Source: Rhodovulum marinum (GTDB lineage: Bacteria; Pseudomonadota; Alphaproteobacteria; Rhodobacterales; Rhodobacteraceae). From it: DNA of 64,000 nucleotides. Shown in pieces: positions 8,868 through 18,260 of the stretch (its first letter is position 1; each line of letters begins with the position of its first letter). The notes beneath the pieces are model-generated. The model worked only from the letters and a program-made list of their open reading frames with translations. It had not been told where the DNA came from and did not search any database. A program made the position numbers and the translations under genes. The DNA is taken from NCBI RefSeq assembly GCF_004343075.1, contig NZ_SLXP01000011.1:41954-105953 (forward strand), read 5' to 3'.

Positions 8868-9701
8868 ATGGAAAAGCTACAGGCAGCCCTGGACAAGGCC
8901 CGCAAGACCCGCACGGGCGAGGGGAGCGTCCCCGTCCGGCGTCAGCTCCAGACCCGGCCCCAGGCGATCGCCCCCGAGGTCGACGCGCTCTGGCAGGATC
9001 TCGCGTCCTTCGAGGTCGATCCGCGCCTGCTGGTCGACCATCTTGTTGTCACCCGCGAGGCCGGAGAGGCGGCCACGCCGTTCGACATCCTGCGCACCAA
9101 GACGCTGCTGCAGATGCGCCAGAACGGCTGGAAGCGACTGGCGATCACTTCGCCGATGCCCGGCGCGGGCAAGACGACGGTGGCCTGCAATCTGGCGCTG
9201 GGAATGGGGCGGCAGCGCGACCTGCGCTCGATGCTGTTCGATCTGGACCTGCGCGACCCCTCGGCGCACCACTTCTTCGAGACCGCGCCGCCGTATCCCA
9301 TCGGCGATGTGCTGACCGGCAAGGTGCCCTTTGCCGCGCAGGGGATGCGCTATGGCGACAATGTCGCGATCTCGACGGGACATCACCCGGTGGCCGACCC
9401 GACCAGGCTGCTTCTGGCCGAGGAAACGGCAGAGGTGCTGGATGCGATCGAGGCCGCTTACAAGCCCGACCTGATGATCTTCGACCTGCCCTCGGTGCTG
9501 GTCAACGACGACACCCGGGCCTTCCTCAAGAACGTCGATTGCGCGCTGATCGTGATCCGCGCCGAGGAGACCCGCTTTGGCCAGTTCGACACCTGCGAGC
9601 GCGAAGTCGCCGAACACACGAATGTTCTGGGCGTCGTTCTGAATGCCTATCGCTATGGTGAGAATACCGCCCACAAATCCTGGAAAGGCGAGAAGGCCTG
9701 A
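8868..9701 (+). CDS. CpsD/CapB-like BY-kinase / P-loop ATPase of EPS locus
   Basis: The 277-residue protein has Walker A SPMPGAGKTTVACNLALGMG (about residues 95-114), Walker A' MLFDLDLRDPS and Walker B LMIFDLPSVL. This is the bacterial tyrosine kinase/ParA-like P-loop set seen with Wzz proteins in PEP-CTERM loci. The C-terminal tail has only two close tyrosines (AYRYGENTAHKSW) rather than a rich tyrosine cluster, so autophosphorylation is not assured. It is the cytoplasmic partner of the preceding Wzz-like protein and likely controls polymer length or assembly cycling. The start has a purine-rich GAGAGA upstream. Confidence 0.88.
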   Translation: MEKLQAALDKARKTRTGEGSVPVRRQLQTRPQAIAPEVDALWQDLASFEVDPRLLVDHLVVTREAGEAATPFDILRTKTLLQMRQNGWKRLAITSPMPGAGKTTVACNLALGMGRQRDLRSMLFDLDLRDPSAHHFFETAPPYPIGDVLTGKVPFAAQGMRYGDNVAISTGHHPVADPTRLLLAEETAEVLDAIEAAYKPDLMIFDLPSVLVNDDTRAFLKNVDCALIVIRAEETRFGQFDTCEREVAEHTNVLGVVLNAYRYGENTAHKSWKGEKA

Positions 9702-9827
9702 CCTTCGGGTATTCAGTCCGACATCTGATGAACCGGGTCGATGATGGATGTCTCTGACCCGATGTCCGGATCATGCCGATGGCGTCATGGGGCCGGAGTT
9801 CCCCCGGTCTTGGAGCGAGCATCCCGC

Positions 9828-9848
9828 CCGGAAAAACTCTGTTTCCGG
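9828..9848 (+). terminator. Possible hairpin after the kinase gene
   Basis: A perfect 7-bp inverted repeat (CCGGAAA and TTTCCGG, 7-nt loop) lies in the 264-bp gap between the kinase and glycosyltransferase genes. No T tract follows, so termination is only a guess. Confidence 0.25.
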
Positions 9849-9965
9849 AACCCTTGCGACTTGCCACGATGGCCGGAGGCGCCCGTATACCCTGATGGCC
9901 GTATCGCTTTACTCAAAAGGGGTCCTGCGCCATAACGCGCGCGACTGTATTCAAGGACATTTCCC

Positions 9966-11213
9966 GTGCCCGCCCTGCCGCGCCTTGCCTATCTCACCTC
10001 GCTTTATCCGGCGGCCTCGCACACTTTCATCCTGCGTGAGGTGACCGCCCTGCGCGAACTGGGCTTTCAGGTCGAGACCTGCTCGATCCGTCGGCCCGCG
10101 CCGTCGCATCTGATCGGGCCCGAGGAAGCGGCGGCCGTCGCCTCCACTTTCCATGTCGTGCCGCGCGGCCGGAACCCGGTGACGATGCTGCGCGCCCTTG
10201 GCGCCGCGCTGCGGACACCGGGGCGGTTGCTGGCCACGCTGGCGCTTGCCTGGCGGACGGCCCCGCCCGGTGCCGCGGGCACCCTCAAGCAGCTCTTCTA
10301 TCTCGCCGAAGCGCTGGTGCTGGCCCGGCACCTGCGCATGCAGGGCATCGATCACCTGCACAATCATTTCGCCGATCCTTCCGCCAATGTGGCGATGCTG
10401 ACCTCGGCGCTGTCGGGTATCCCCTTCAGCTATACCCTGCACGGGCCGGCCGAGATCTACGAGCCCTACAAGTGGCAACTGCGGGAAAAGACGGCACGGG
10501 CGGCCTTCGTCGCCTGCATCAGCCATTTCGCCCGCTCCCAGGCGATGTATTTCTCCGATCCCGCCCATTGGACCAAGATCCGGATCGTCCATTGCGGGGT
10601 GACCCCCGAACGCTATGACCGGCCCGCGCCCCTCGGGGGCAACGGCACGCGGCTGGTCTTCGTCGGGCGGCTGACCGCGATCAAGGGGCTTCGGGTGCTG
10701 CTGGAGGCCTTCGCCCGGGCGCGCGAAACCTGGCCCGACCTGCATCTGACGCTGGTGGGCGATGGCGAGGATCGGGCGCATCTGGAAGCGCTCGCCGCGC
10801 CTCTGGGGGATGCGGTGGCCTTCACCGGCTATCGCTCGCAGGAGGGGGTGGCCGAAACGCTGGCCGCCTCGGACGTATTCGTCCTGCCAAGCTTTTCCGA
10901 GGGGTTGCCGGTCGTGCTGATGGAGGCGATGGCCGCGGGCAAGCCGGTGATCGCCACCCAGCTGGCCGGGGTGGGCGAGCTGGTCGAGGAGGGGGTCTCG
11001 GGTTTTCTGGTGCCTGCGGGCGATGCCGAAAGCCTGGCCGAACGCATGGTGCGGATCGCGGGCGATCCAGCCCTGCGCGAGACGATGGGGGCGGCGGGGC
11101 AGGCCCGGGTGCGGGCCGACTTCGACGTGCGCCAGGAGGCTGCCCGGATCGGGGCGCTGTTCGCAGGCCAGGGCGGCAGCGGGCCCCGGCCGGACCCCAT
11201 GGGGACGACCTGA
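9966..11213 (+). CDS. GT4-family glycosyltransferase (EpsE/WcaL-like)
   Basis: The 415-residue GT-B fold protein starts with GTG. Its N-terminal domain (LAYLTSLYPAASHTFILREV) is typical of the EPS-locus GT4 proteins often named EpsE in Rhodobacterales. The C-terminal donor-binding domain has LVFVGRLTAIKGLRVLLEAF and FSEGLPVVLMEAMAAGKPV, the EX7E-type motif of retaining transferases. It adds a sugar from a nucleotide-sugar donor to the lipid-linked repeat unit in the cytoplasm; donor and acceptor are not predictable. It overlaps the asparagine-synthase gene by one base (TGATG), so the two are coupled. Confidence 0.9.
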   Translation: MPALPRLAYLTSLYPAASHTFILREVTALRELGFQVETCSIRRPAPSHLIGPEEAAAVASTFHVVPRGRNPVTMLRALGAALRTPGRLLATLALAWRTAPPGAAGTLKQLFYLAEALVLARHLRMQGIDHLHNHFADPSANVAMLTSALSGIPFSYTLHGPAEIYEPYKWQLREKTARAAFVACISHFARSQAMYFSDPAHWTKIRIVHCGVTPERYDRPAPLGGNGTRLVFVGRLTAIKGLRVLLEAFARARETWPDLHLTLVGDGEDRAHLEALAAPLGDAVAFTGYRSQEGVAETLAASDVFVLPSFSEGLPVVLMEAMAAGKPVIATQLAGVGELVEEGVSGFLVPAGDAESLAERMVRIAGDPALRETMGAAGQARVRADFDVRQEAARIGALFAGQGGSGPRPDPMGTT

Positions 11214-13162
11214 TGTGCGGGATCGCGGGCTTTCTGGCTGCGCCGGGGGCATGGGGGCCGGAAGAGCCCATCGTCACCGCGATGATGGCGGCGATCGCCC
11301 ATCGCGGCCCGGATTCCCGCGGCCAGTGGTGCGATACGGCGGCGGGCGTCGCGCTTGGCCATCTGCGGCTTGCCATCCTCGATCTGAGCCCCGCTGGCCA
11401 TCAGCCGATGATCTCGGCCTCGGGGCGGCATGTGCTGATCTTCAACGGCGAGATCTACAATCACCTGCATCTGCGCGCCGAACTGGACGCGGCCGGCAGG
11501 GCGCCCGCCTGGCGGGGCAGTTCGGATACCGAGACGCTGTTGGCCGGGATCGACGCCTGGGGGCTGGAGGCCACGCTGGAGCGATGCGTGGGCATGTTCG
11601 CCGTTGCCCTGTGGGACCGGCAGGACCGGCGGCTGTCGCTGGCGCGCGACCGGTTGGGGGAAAAGCCGCTCTATTACGGCTGGCAGGGACAGGGGGCGCG
11701 GGCGGCCTTCCTGTTCGGCTCGGAACTCAAGGCGCTCTGCCGCCACCCGGCCTTTGCGGGCGAGATCGCGCGCGGCAGCGTCGTCGAGGTCTTGCGCCAC
11801 GGCCATGTCGGCGAGGACCGGTCGATCTGGCGCGGGATCGGCAAGGTACGCCCCGGCGAAATCGTCACTGTTTCAGCCGAAGAACGGAATCCGCAGCGGC
11901 ACCGCTACTGGGACGGCGCGGCCGTCGCCGCCACGCCCAAGCCGCCGCGCCTGTCCGACCGAGAGGCGGTGGACCGGCTGGAGGCGCTGCTGCTGGACGC
12001 GGTCGGCCAGCAGATGATGTCGGACGTGCCGCTGGGGGCGTTCCTGTCGGGCGGGGTCGACAGTTCCACCGTCGTGGCGCTGATGCAGCACCTGTCGGAC
12101 CGGCCCGTGCACAGCTTCTCGATCGGCTTTCACGAGGCGCGTTACAACGAGGCGGAGTACGCCAGGGCGGTCGCAGCTCACCTGGGCACCCACCATACCG
12201 AACTCTATGTCAGCGACCGGGACCTGCGCGACGTGATCCCGAGACTGCCACGACTCTATGATGAGCCCTTCGCCGACAGTTCGCAGATCCCGACCTTCCT
12301 GGTGGCCGAACTGGCGCGCGCCCATGTCACCGTGGCGCTGTCGGGCGATGGCGGGGACGAGCTTTTCTGCGGCTATGACCGCTACCGGCAGGCGGCCAGA
12401 CTGCGCGCCGCGCTGGCCCGGGTGCCACTGCCCCTGCGCCAGGCTGGCGCCACCGCGATCCGCAGCCTGCCCGCGGGCGCGCTGACCCGGGTTCTGTCAC
12501 CGCTCTTTCCGACGCCCCAAGGCAAGGAGCCGATCGGCCAGCGGCTGCACCGGCTGGTGCACTACGCAAGGCAACCCGATCTGGAAGCCCTGCACCGCAC
12601 CATGGTCTCGGTCTGGCGCTTCCCCGAGGCGGCGGTGCCCGGGGCCACCCAGCCCCCTGGCCTGCTGGCCGACACCCTGCCGCCGCGGGGCACCCTGGGC
12701 GATGTCGAGCGGATGATGCAGCTGGACATGCTGGCTTACATGGTCGACGACATCCTGACCAAGGTGGACCGCGCGACCATGGCGGTGGCGCTGGAAAGCC
12801 GCGCGCCGTTGCTCGACCACCGGGTGGTGGAGTTCGCCTGGGGCTTGCCCGAGGACATGAAGCTGCGCGACGGTGTCTCGAAATGGGTGCTGCGGCAGGT
12901 TCTTTACCGGCACGTCCCGCGCGAATTGATCGAGCGGCCCAAGATGGGCTTCGAGGTGCCGATCGGGCTGTGGCTGCGGGGCGGGCTGAAGGACTGGACC
13001 GCAGCCCTGCTGGATCCGGCGCGGCTTGCGCGCGAGGGCCTGTTCGATCCGGCCGTGATCGACCGGCTCTGGCAGCAACACCTGTCCGGGCGGTTCAACT
13101 GGGGCCAGCAATTGTGGTGCGTGCTGATGGTGCAGGCCTGGCTGGAAGAGACCCGCAGATGA
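11213..13162 (+). CDS. asnB: AsnB-type glutamine-dependent amidotransferase, exosortase-associated
   Basis: The 649-residue protein starts MCGIAGF, so Cys2 is the glutaminase nucleophile after Met removal. The class II glutaminase domain contains HRGPDSRG and LIFNGEIYNH. The synthetase domain has the PP-loop LSGGVDSSTVVAL (about residue 280) and ALSGDGGDELFCGYDRYR. The family makes asparagine from aspartate, ATP and glutamine. A paralogous branch is a regular member of exosortase EPS loci, where it may amidate a uronic-acid or amino-sugar component. It is coupled to the upstream GT4 gene, which favours the EPS role; substrate choice cannot be read from sequence. Confidence 0.92.
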   Translation: MCGIAGFLAAPGAWGPEEPIVTAMMAAIAHRGPDSRGQWCDTAAGVALGHLRLAILDLSPAGHQPMISASGRHVLIFNGEIYNHLHLRAELDAAGRAPAWRGSSDTETLLAGIDAWGLEATLERCVGMFAVALWDRQDRRLSLARDRLGEKPLYYGWQGQGARAAFLFGSELKALCRHPAFAGEIARGSVVEVLRHGHVGEDRSIWRGIGKVRPGEIVTVSAEERNPQRHRYWDGAAVAATPKPPRLSDREAVDRLEALLLDAVGQQMMSDVPLGAFLSGGVDSSTVVALMQHLSDRPVHSFSIGFHEARYNEAEYARAVAAHLGTHHTELYVSDRDLRDVIPRLPRLYDEPFADSSQIPTFLVAELARAHVTVALSGDGGDELFCGYDRYRQAARLRAALARVPLPLRQAGATAIRSLPAGALTRVLSPLFPTPQGKEPIGQRLHRLVHYARQPDLEALHRTMVSVWRFPEAAVPGATQPPGLLADTLPPRGTLGDVERMMQLDMLAYMVDDILTKVDRATMAVALESRAPLLDHRVVEFAWGLPEDMKLRDGVSKWVLRQVLYRHVPRELIERPKMGFEVPIGLWLRGGLKDWTAALLDPARLAREGLFDPAVIDRLWQQHLSGRFNWGQQLWCVLMVQAWLEETRR

Positions 13163-13244
13163 GGGGGCGATCTCACATCCGCCGCCCCGCCATTGGCGGC
13201 AGGCGCGCGCCAGCGCCGGCCTTCATGGCAGAGGTCACACCCTG

Positions 13245-14405
13245 ATGCCCGCCGCCGCCGCGCACGACCGTTATCTGGCCACCCGCCATTTCGGCAGTCT
13301 CGATGGGCTGCGCTTCCTGTGCATCACGGCCGTGCTCTGGCACCACACGCCGTTCCGGGAAGAGATCGTCCAGCTCTCGATCCTGTTTCGGCGGGGTCAT
13401 GTCGGGGTGGACTTCTTCTTCGTGCTCAGCGGCTTCCTGATCACCACGCTGTTGCTGCGCGAAGAGGCGGCAAAGGGCCGCTTCTCCTTGCGCGGGTTCT
13501 ACTGGCGCAGGATTCTCAGGATCGTGCCGCTCTATTTCTTCGTGATCAGCCTCGCCGCCTTCTATGCCATCGGCATCAAGGGCTATACCGAGCAGATCGA
13601 GATCCTGCCCTATTACTACCTGTTTCTCTCGAATTTCCTGAGCGCCGAGCATATCGGCTTTCTTGCGCCCACCTGGTCGCTGTCCGTGGAGGAGCAGTAT
13701 TACCTGATCTGGCCGACGCTGCTGCTGTTTCTGCCCCGCCGCTGGATCACGCCGGTGCTGCTGGCGCTGATCGCGGTCAACGTGCTCTCGGCGGCGGGTT
13801 TTTTCGGGCTGCTGGGGATCGGGCCGATCGAGACCGGACATCTTCGTTTCGCCATCGAGGGGGCCACCTATGCGCCCATCCTGATGGGGTCGCTCGTGGC
13901 GATCCTGCTGCAGGATCGCGTCTGGTTTGCGCGCATGAACCGGGTAACGGGGTTTGCCGGCGCGCCCTGGCTGTGGTTTCTGGCACTTCTTCTGGCCTTG
14001 GCAGCTTTTCCCGGTGTCCTCGAAGGCTGGCCGAACCTTGTCGTGCACAGCCTGATGGCGCTGATGCTGGTCAGCCTGGTGGTTCGCGAAGACAACGCCA
14101 TGGCCCCGATCCTCAAGTTCAGACCCATCGAGCGGATCGGACAGATCAGTTACGGCATCTACCTTTACCATCTCTTCGCCGCGGCGCTGGTGACCAAGCT
14201 GGCCATCATGGTCGGCTGGACCCATTGGGCCCCGGTCCTGCTCGGCTATTACGCCATGACGATCGTGATCGCCGAAATCAGCTTCCGCACCCTGGAGGCC
14301 TGGTTCCTTGGCCTTCGGCACAAGCGGATCGGTCTGGTCGATGCCTCTCTGGGCCGGATCAGGACAAGCATACCCGACAAGTTTTCCGGTCGCGATCACC
14401 GATGA
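13245..14405 (+). CDS. Acyltransferase family 3 membrane protein
   Basis: The 386-residue integral membrane protein has the acyltransferase-3 signatures FGSLDGLRFLCITAVLWHHT near the N-terminus (catalytic His), RRGHVGVDFFFVLSGFLITT, and FYWRRILRIVPLYFFVI, followed by about ten hydrophobic helices (for example LAPTWSLSVEEQYYLIWPTL). Such proteins O-acetylate or otherwise acylate sugars of lipid-linked glycans. It lies 82 nt after asnB and 48 nt before the membrane glycosyltransferase, so it is probably in the same operon and decorates the EPS repeat unit. Confidence 0.92.
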   Translation: MPAAAAHDRYLATRHFGSLDGLRFLCITAVLWHHTPFREEIVQLSILFRRGHVGVDFFFVLSGFLITTLLLREEAAKGRFSLRGFYWRRILRIVPLYFFVISLAAFYAIGIKGYTEQIEILPYYYLFLSNFLSAEHIGFLAPTWSLSVEEQYYLIWPTLLLFLPRRWITPVLLALIAVNVLSAAGFFGLLGIGPIETGHLRFAIEGATYAPILMGSLVAILLQDRVWFARMNRVTGFAGAPWLWFLALLLALAAFPGVLEGWPNLVVHSLMALMLVSLVVREDNAMAPILKFRPIERIGQISYGIYLYHLFAAALVTKLAIMVGWTHWAPVLLGYYAMTIVIAEISFRTLEAWFLGLRHKRIGLVDASLGRIRTSIPDKFSGRDHR

Positions 14406-14453
14406 GTGCGAGGGAAACGCCATTGGCCAGAATCTTGCCGTGAAAGGATGGAC

Positions 14454-15689
14454 ATGAAACCCGCCGTACTTTTCACCCTTGTCCTTCTTGGCCTCGCGGC
14501 CGGCCTCGCCTACAGGCTTTACCCCATCGTCCTGGGCCCGCCGGTGCTGTCGGAAGCCTTCATGACCGAGGACGGCTATCTGATGCTGACTGTCGCCCGG
14601 AACATGGCGTTGGGGCTCGGCATGAGCGTGTCGGACGGCACGATCCCCACCAACGGCGTGCAGCCCCTGGCGACCTTTCTGTTCGCCATCCCCTACCTTC
14701 TGACCGGCGGCGACAAGGTGACGAGCCTTGTCGGCATCCATTTGATCGCCGCGACCGTCGCGCTTGGCGGCGCTTTTGCGGTGCGCGCCTTCGCCCGCCG
14801 TGTGCTGGCGCCTCTGGACGACGCGCCGCTCTGGTCTTGGATGGCCGCGCTCCTGTGGTTCCTGTCACCGCTGCTGCTCTATCATACGATGAACGGGCTC
14901 GAGACCGGACTCTACACCGTCGTGCTGCTGCTGACGCTGTTGCAGTTCGGGCGTGTCCTGGGCAAAGGCGCGGGGGTAGGCCCGGCGGACCGGCTGCTGC
15001 TCGGCGCTCTTGGCGGGCTGGTGTTTCTGGCGCGCAATGACGCCGTCTTCCTTGTGACGGCGATCTTCGCCATCTGGGCCCTGCATGACCTTGTCCGTGT
15101 CCGCACGGGCTTTGTTCCCATGCTGCGGCGGCTGGTGCCGCCGGGCCTAGCCAGCCTTGCGGTGGCGGCGCCCTGGCTGATCAACAACCAGATCCGTTTC
15201 GGTTCCATCGTGCCGATCAGCGGGTCCGCGCAATCGCTGGCGGCCGAGTTCGGACAGAATGCCGGCCTGCTGCCGGTGAAGATGTTCGAATACCTGTTCC
15301 CGATGCTGCCGGTTCCCGGCGGGCTGGAGGGCACGTCTCCCGCGATCTGGGGCGGGGTGCTTGTCGTGGCCCTGGTTCTGGGCCTGTTCCTTGTCCAGCT
15401 CCTCCGGCGCGGCAACGCCGTGCTCTGGGCGGTGGTGGGGGCCTATCTGGTCCATGGCTTGGCCCTTGCGGGCTATTACGGGCTCTATTTCGGGGCTGCC
15501 CATTTCATGGGCCGCTATCTTGCGCCCCTTGCGCCGCTCCTGATCGTGGCCGCGCTCTGGGCCGCGATCGAGCTGGGGCGGGTCCTCTGGCCGGGCCGGC
15601 CCCGGCTTGTGGCGCAGGTCTACGGGGGGGGGCGGACTGGTCCTCTCGGTGCTGCTATTGGGGCGGCTTCTGATGCCCGGCGTTCATGA
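14454..15689 (+). CDS. Membrane glycosyltransferase-like protein, 5' part of a frameshifted gene
   Basis: This frame gives a polytopic protein with about ten hydrophobic helices and an acidic loop early on (VLSEAFMTEDGYLMLTVARN), as in GT-C/ArnT-like glycosyltransferases using lipid-linked sugars. ATG at 14454 was chosen because AAAGGA lies 5 nt upstream. After VAQVYGGG the frame passes into low-complexity sequence and stops at 15689. The natural C-terminus is found in the next frame (15631-16035). The break is at a run of nine Gs (15624-15632); eight Gs would restore one reading frame. Either the gene is phase-variable or inactive, or the run is a sequencing error. Confidence 0.75.
   Translation: MKPAVLFTLVLLGLAAGLAYRLYPIVLGPPVLSEAFMTEDGYLMLTVARNMALGLGMSVSDGTIPTNGVQPLATFLFAIPYLLTGGDKVTSLVGIHLIAATVALGGAFAVRAFARRVLAPLDDAPLWSWMAALLWFLSPLLLYHTMNGLETGLYTVVLLLTLLQFGRVLGKGAGVGPADRLLLGALGGLVFLARNDAVFLVTAIFAIWALHDLVRVRTGFVPMLRRLVPPGLASLAVAAPWLINNQIRFGSIVPISGSAQSLAAEFGQNAGLLPVKMFEYLFPMLPVPGGLEGTSPAIWGGVLVVALVLGLFLVQLLRRGNAVLWAVVGAYLVHGLALAGYYGLYFGAAHFMGRYLAPLAPLLIVAALWAAIELGRVLWPGRPRLVAQVYGGGRTGPLGAAIGAASDARRS
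15624..15632 (+). repeat. Nine-G homopolymer at the frameshift point
   Basis: A run of nine Gs lies exactly where the membrane glycosyltransferase reading frame is lost. Removing one G joins the frames of 14454-15689 and 15631-16035. Such tracts are slippage-prone in replication and error-prone in sequencing. Confidence 0.9.
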
Positions 15690-16035
15690 TCAGGGCCACG
15701 GACAGGTGGTGCGCTGGGTGCAGGAAAACGTGCCCGAAACGGTCTGGGTGGGTGCGGTGCAGACGGGTACGCTGGGCTACTGGCACGACCGCACGATCAA
15801 TCTCGACGGCAAGGTCAACCCCGAGGCGCTGGCGGCGCGGCGCGAAACCGGCACGGTCCTGCCTTACGTCGTGCAGGACAGCCGGATCGACTACATCGTC
15901 GACTGGGCCGGCGTGGCCGGCTGGGTCGCGCAGGACGCAGCGGGCTTCTCCGAGGCGTTCGAGCTTCTCTTGCGCGACGAGGCCGCAAATCTCGCGGTGC
16001 TGCGGCGCAGGATCCCAACAACCCCCGAGAACTGA
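15631..16035 (+). pseudogene. 3' part of the frameshifted membrane glycosyltransferase
   Basis: This frame continues the preceding gene: one last membrane helix (LVLSVLLLGRLLMPGV), then a soluble periplasmic-type tail (VRWVQENVPETVWVGAVQTG, DRTINLDGKVNPEAL) of the kind found at the C-terminus of GT-C proteins. It has no ribosome site or start of its own near the junction, so it is not an independent gene. The combined product would be about 525 residues. Confidence 0.7.
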
Positions 16036-16110
16036 GGGCGGTTGGCAACCGTGCCGGCGGGATCTGCGCCGCCGCCGTGGCGGGCTGATCCTTCCGGGCG
16101 ATCGCCCGTG

Positions 16111-17076
16111 CTACACGGCCGTTTCCGAGACCGGCTGGACAGCAGCCGACCACAGCGCCGCGCGTTCGGCCTCGATCTCGGCCACGGCGCGGGCCTTGCC
16201 AACCAGCAGCGCACGGCGCTGATAGGAGCGGAGGAAAGCGGCAAGGTCCGGATCGTCATGCTGCGGGATCCGGCGTGCCATCGCCCCGAAATAGCCCTGC
16301 AGCATGGCCAGACCACCCAGGACAAGGGGCGGCTGGCGCATCCTGTTGATGGCCGAGGCCAGCATGAACAGCGGATCGGTGCCCATGTAGTACTGTCCGA
16401 AGCCGTGGCGGCGACGGCCGGTATAGATGCTCGTCTGGCTCGACCCCATGGGGCGCAGATGCTCGAAGCGCAGGTCAGGATCGTCCCAGCTCACCGGTGT
16501 CCAGCCCAACTGGCGGGCCTTGTGGCAGTCGATCCCGTCCCACATGACCTCGCGCACGAAGCCGCCGATCTGGCGGAAACAGGCGACCGAGTAGAACTTG
16601 GTCATACCCAGCGACATCTCGTCCCCGATCCGCTCGCTGACCAGGTTACCGTCCGCGTTGCGGAAATAGGCCTTGCCTGAGCAGGTGCCGATCCGGGGAT
16701 CGGCCTGCATACGGTCCATCAGGATCTCGAAATACCGCGGCGGCAGGTCGAGATCGAGGTCGAGCTTGCACAGATAGGCGTAATCATCGAGCGAAACGGT
16801 CTCCAGCCCGGCATAGAACGCCTCGATCACGCCGGGGCCCACGGCGCGGTGGCCGCGGTCTGGTTTCAGCACGATGCGGATCCAGTCGTGGCGGGCGGCA
16901 TACTCGGCCAGGATCGCGGGGGTGTCGTCGGTCGAGCCGTCATCGACGATCACCCAAAGTGCAGGCCGCTCGCTCTGCGCCACCACGCTGTCGAGCGTGC
17001 GACGCATGTAGGCCGCCTCGTTCCGGCAGGGCGAGATCACGACATAGGCGCGGGGATCGGGGGCGGGCTGGGTCAT
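16111..17076 (-). CDS. GT2-family glycosyltransferase
   Basis: The 321-residue GT-A fold protein has YVVISPCRNEAAYMRRTLDS at the N-terminus, nucleotide-binding WVIVDDGSTDDTPAIL, an acidic motif CKLDLDLDLPPRYFE in place of a simple DxD, and an acceptor region FVREVMWDGIDCHKARQLGW. The start at 17076 (MTQPAPDPR) was chosen over an upstream ATG because the GT2 fold begins just after it. It is 8 nt downstream of the methyltransferase gene on the same strand. It probably adds one sugar of the EPS repeat; specificity is unknown. The C-terminal region carries one short hydrophobic segment (LVLGGLAMLQGYFGAMA). Confidence 0.9.
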   Translation of the reverse strand: MTQPAPDPRAYVVISPCRNEAAYMRRTLDSVVAQSERPALWVIVDDGSTDDTPAILAEYAARHDWIRIVLKPDRGHRAVGPGVIEAFYAGLETVSLDDYAYLCKLDLDLDLPPRYFEILMDRMQADPRIGTCSGKAYFRNADGNLVSERIGDEMSLGMTKFYSVACFRQIGGFVREVMWDGIDCHKARQLGWTPVSWDDPDLRFEHLRPMGSSQTSIYTGRRRHGFGQYYMGTDPLFMLASAINRMRQPPLVLGGLAMLQGYFGAMARRIPQHDDPDLAAFLRSYQRRALLVGKARAVAEIEAERAALWSAAVQPVSETAV

Positions 17077-17084
17077 GGTACAGA

Positions 17085-17972
17085 TCAACGCAGCCGTTTG
17101 ACCACGAACATCAGCGACGGACCCGATTCCACGATGCAGGCTTCGTAACACTCCCCTAGAAGCCCGCCCACGAACTGCCACAGTTCGCGCGCAATCTTGG
17201 GGATATCCTCAACCACGGCAAAACCGCCGACGCTCAGCCTTGAGAGAAAAAAGGACAGGGAATTAAGGTTGGCCGTAGGCAGATGAAGCCCGTCATCGAT
17301 CATCAGATGAAATTCGTCCGGCAACGCCGCGCCGAGTGCAGCAAAGGTGGCGCGGTCGGTCTGGTCGACGGGGAAGGTCCGGATCCGCTCTTCTTCGAAC
17401 AGCACGCGGCGGTCGATATCGGCCCCGAAGACCCGCCCCCGGGGCAGGAAGTCGCGAAACGCCCGCAGTGAGGCACCAGGTCGGCCGGCAATGCCCATGT
17501 TCGACACCACATCGGGATTGTTGGTGCCCAGCCCGATTTCCAGCAGGTTGACGGTCCCATCCTCACCGATCTGGTGCAGGATACTGGCATAGACCCTGTG
17601 ATACTCGTGGGCAGAGGACTTGTCCGAGCCGTACCTCCGAAAAAGAGCCGCAAGTTCGTCAACCCGGCCGGCGCCGTTCCGCTCGGCATAGACATGATCG
17701 GTCATTACCGGAGGGGCAGCCAGTCCGATCCCGTCGCCAAGCGCCTTGAGGGCCGGGACCATATCGTTGACCGCCTGCAGAGCGAGGGGCGCGCGCTGGC
17801 TGTAGCCGCCGCCGCTGTAGGCGCAGTAGAGCGGGAACGCCTTGAGCACATCGAGCCGCGTTTGCCCGCGGTTCCTGAAAGCGATGTAGCCGTTTTTCGC
17901 ACGTTCATAGTAAGGGGCAAGAATCCTATTCTTCTTCGTGAAAAGTAGAAAATCTCTGGGGCTAAATGTCAT
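17085..17972 (-). CDS. Class I SAM-dependent methyltransferase-like protein
   Basis: The 295-residue protein has a Rossmann SAM-binding motif LLEIGLGTNNPDVVSN in its middle, VFGADIDRRVLFEEERI (motif II acidic residue) and FHLMIDDGLHLPTANLNSL. This pattern is typical of methyltransferases of the cephalosporin-hydroxylase/macrocin-type group found among sugar-tailoring genes. The first 120 residues are unlike common domains. It is coupled to the GT2 gene that follows 8 nt downstream. It probably methylates or otherwise tailors a sugar of the EPS; the substrate is not predictable. The upstream 288 bp (17973-18260) holds no recognisable gene. Confidence 0.75.
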   Translation of the reverse strand: MTFSPRDFLLFTKKNRILAPYYERAKNGYIAFRNRGQTRLDVLKAFPLYCAYSGGGYSQRAPLALQAVNDMVPALKALGDGIGLAAPPVMTDHVYAERNGAGRVDELAALFRRYGSDKSSAHEYHRVYASILHQIGEDGTVNLLEIGLGTNNPDVVSNMGIAGRPGASLRAFRDFLPRGRVFGADIDRRVLFEEERIRTFPVDQTDRATFAALGAALPDEFHLMIDDGLHLPTANLNSLSFFLSRLSVGGFAVVEDIPKIARELWQFVGGLLGECYEACIVESGPSLMFVVKRLR

Positions 17973-18260
17973 GTCGCATCACAGATCTTGCGCTCCGCTT
18001 CCTGGTCAGCCTCGACCGGGCGCCGAAGCATCGGTTGCGGGATGCCTCCATCGCAGGCAGTCTGCTCGTTGTTTGGGGGCAGCGCTCCTACCGGTCAAGC
18101 TTTGAATGTTCCGCTGTCTCATGGTGTGGATATCTCGAGGGTTGTTTTTGCTCGACAAGGCAGGGATACCTTCCCAGCTCGGAACCGGAAATTTCACAGG
18201 ATCACGACAGACGCGATCCTTCGCCTGCTCGCGGGGCGCCATTAAGCTCAGGGGAATAGC

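Noticed and set aside
13173..14741. 522-codon minus-strand open frame
   Set aside because: It is antisense to the acyltransferase gene, which has the catalytic His motif and normal membrane helices.
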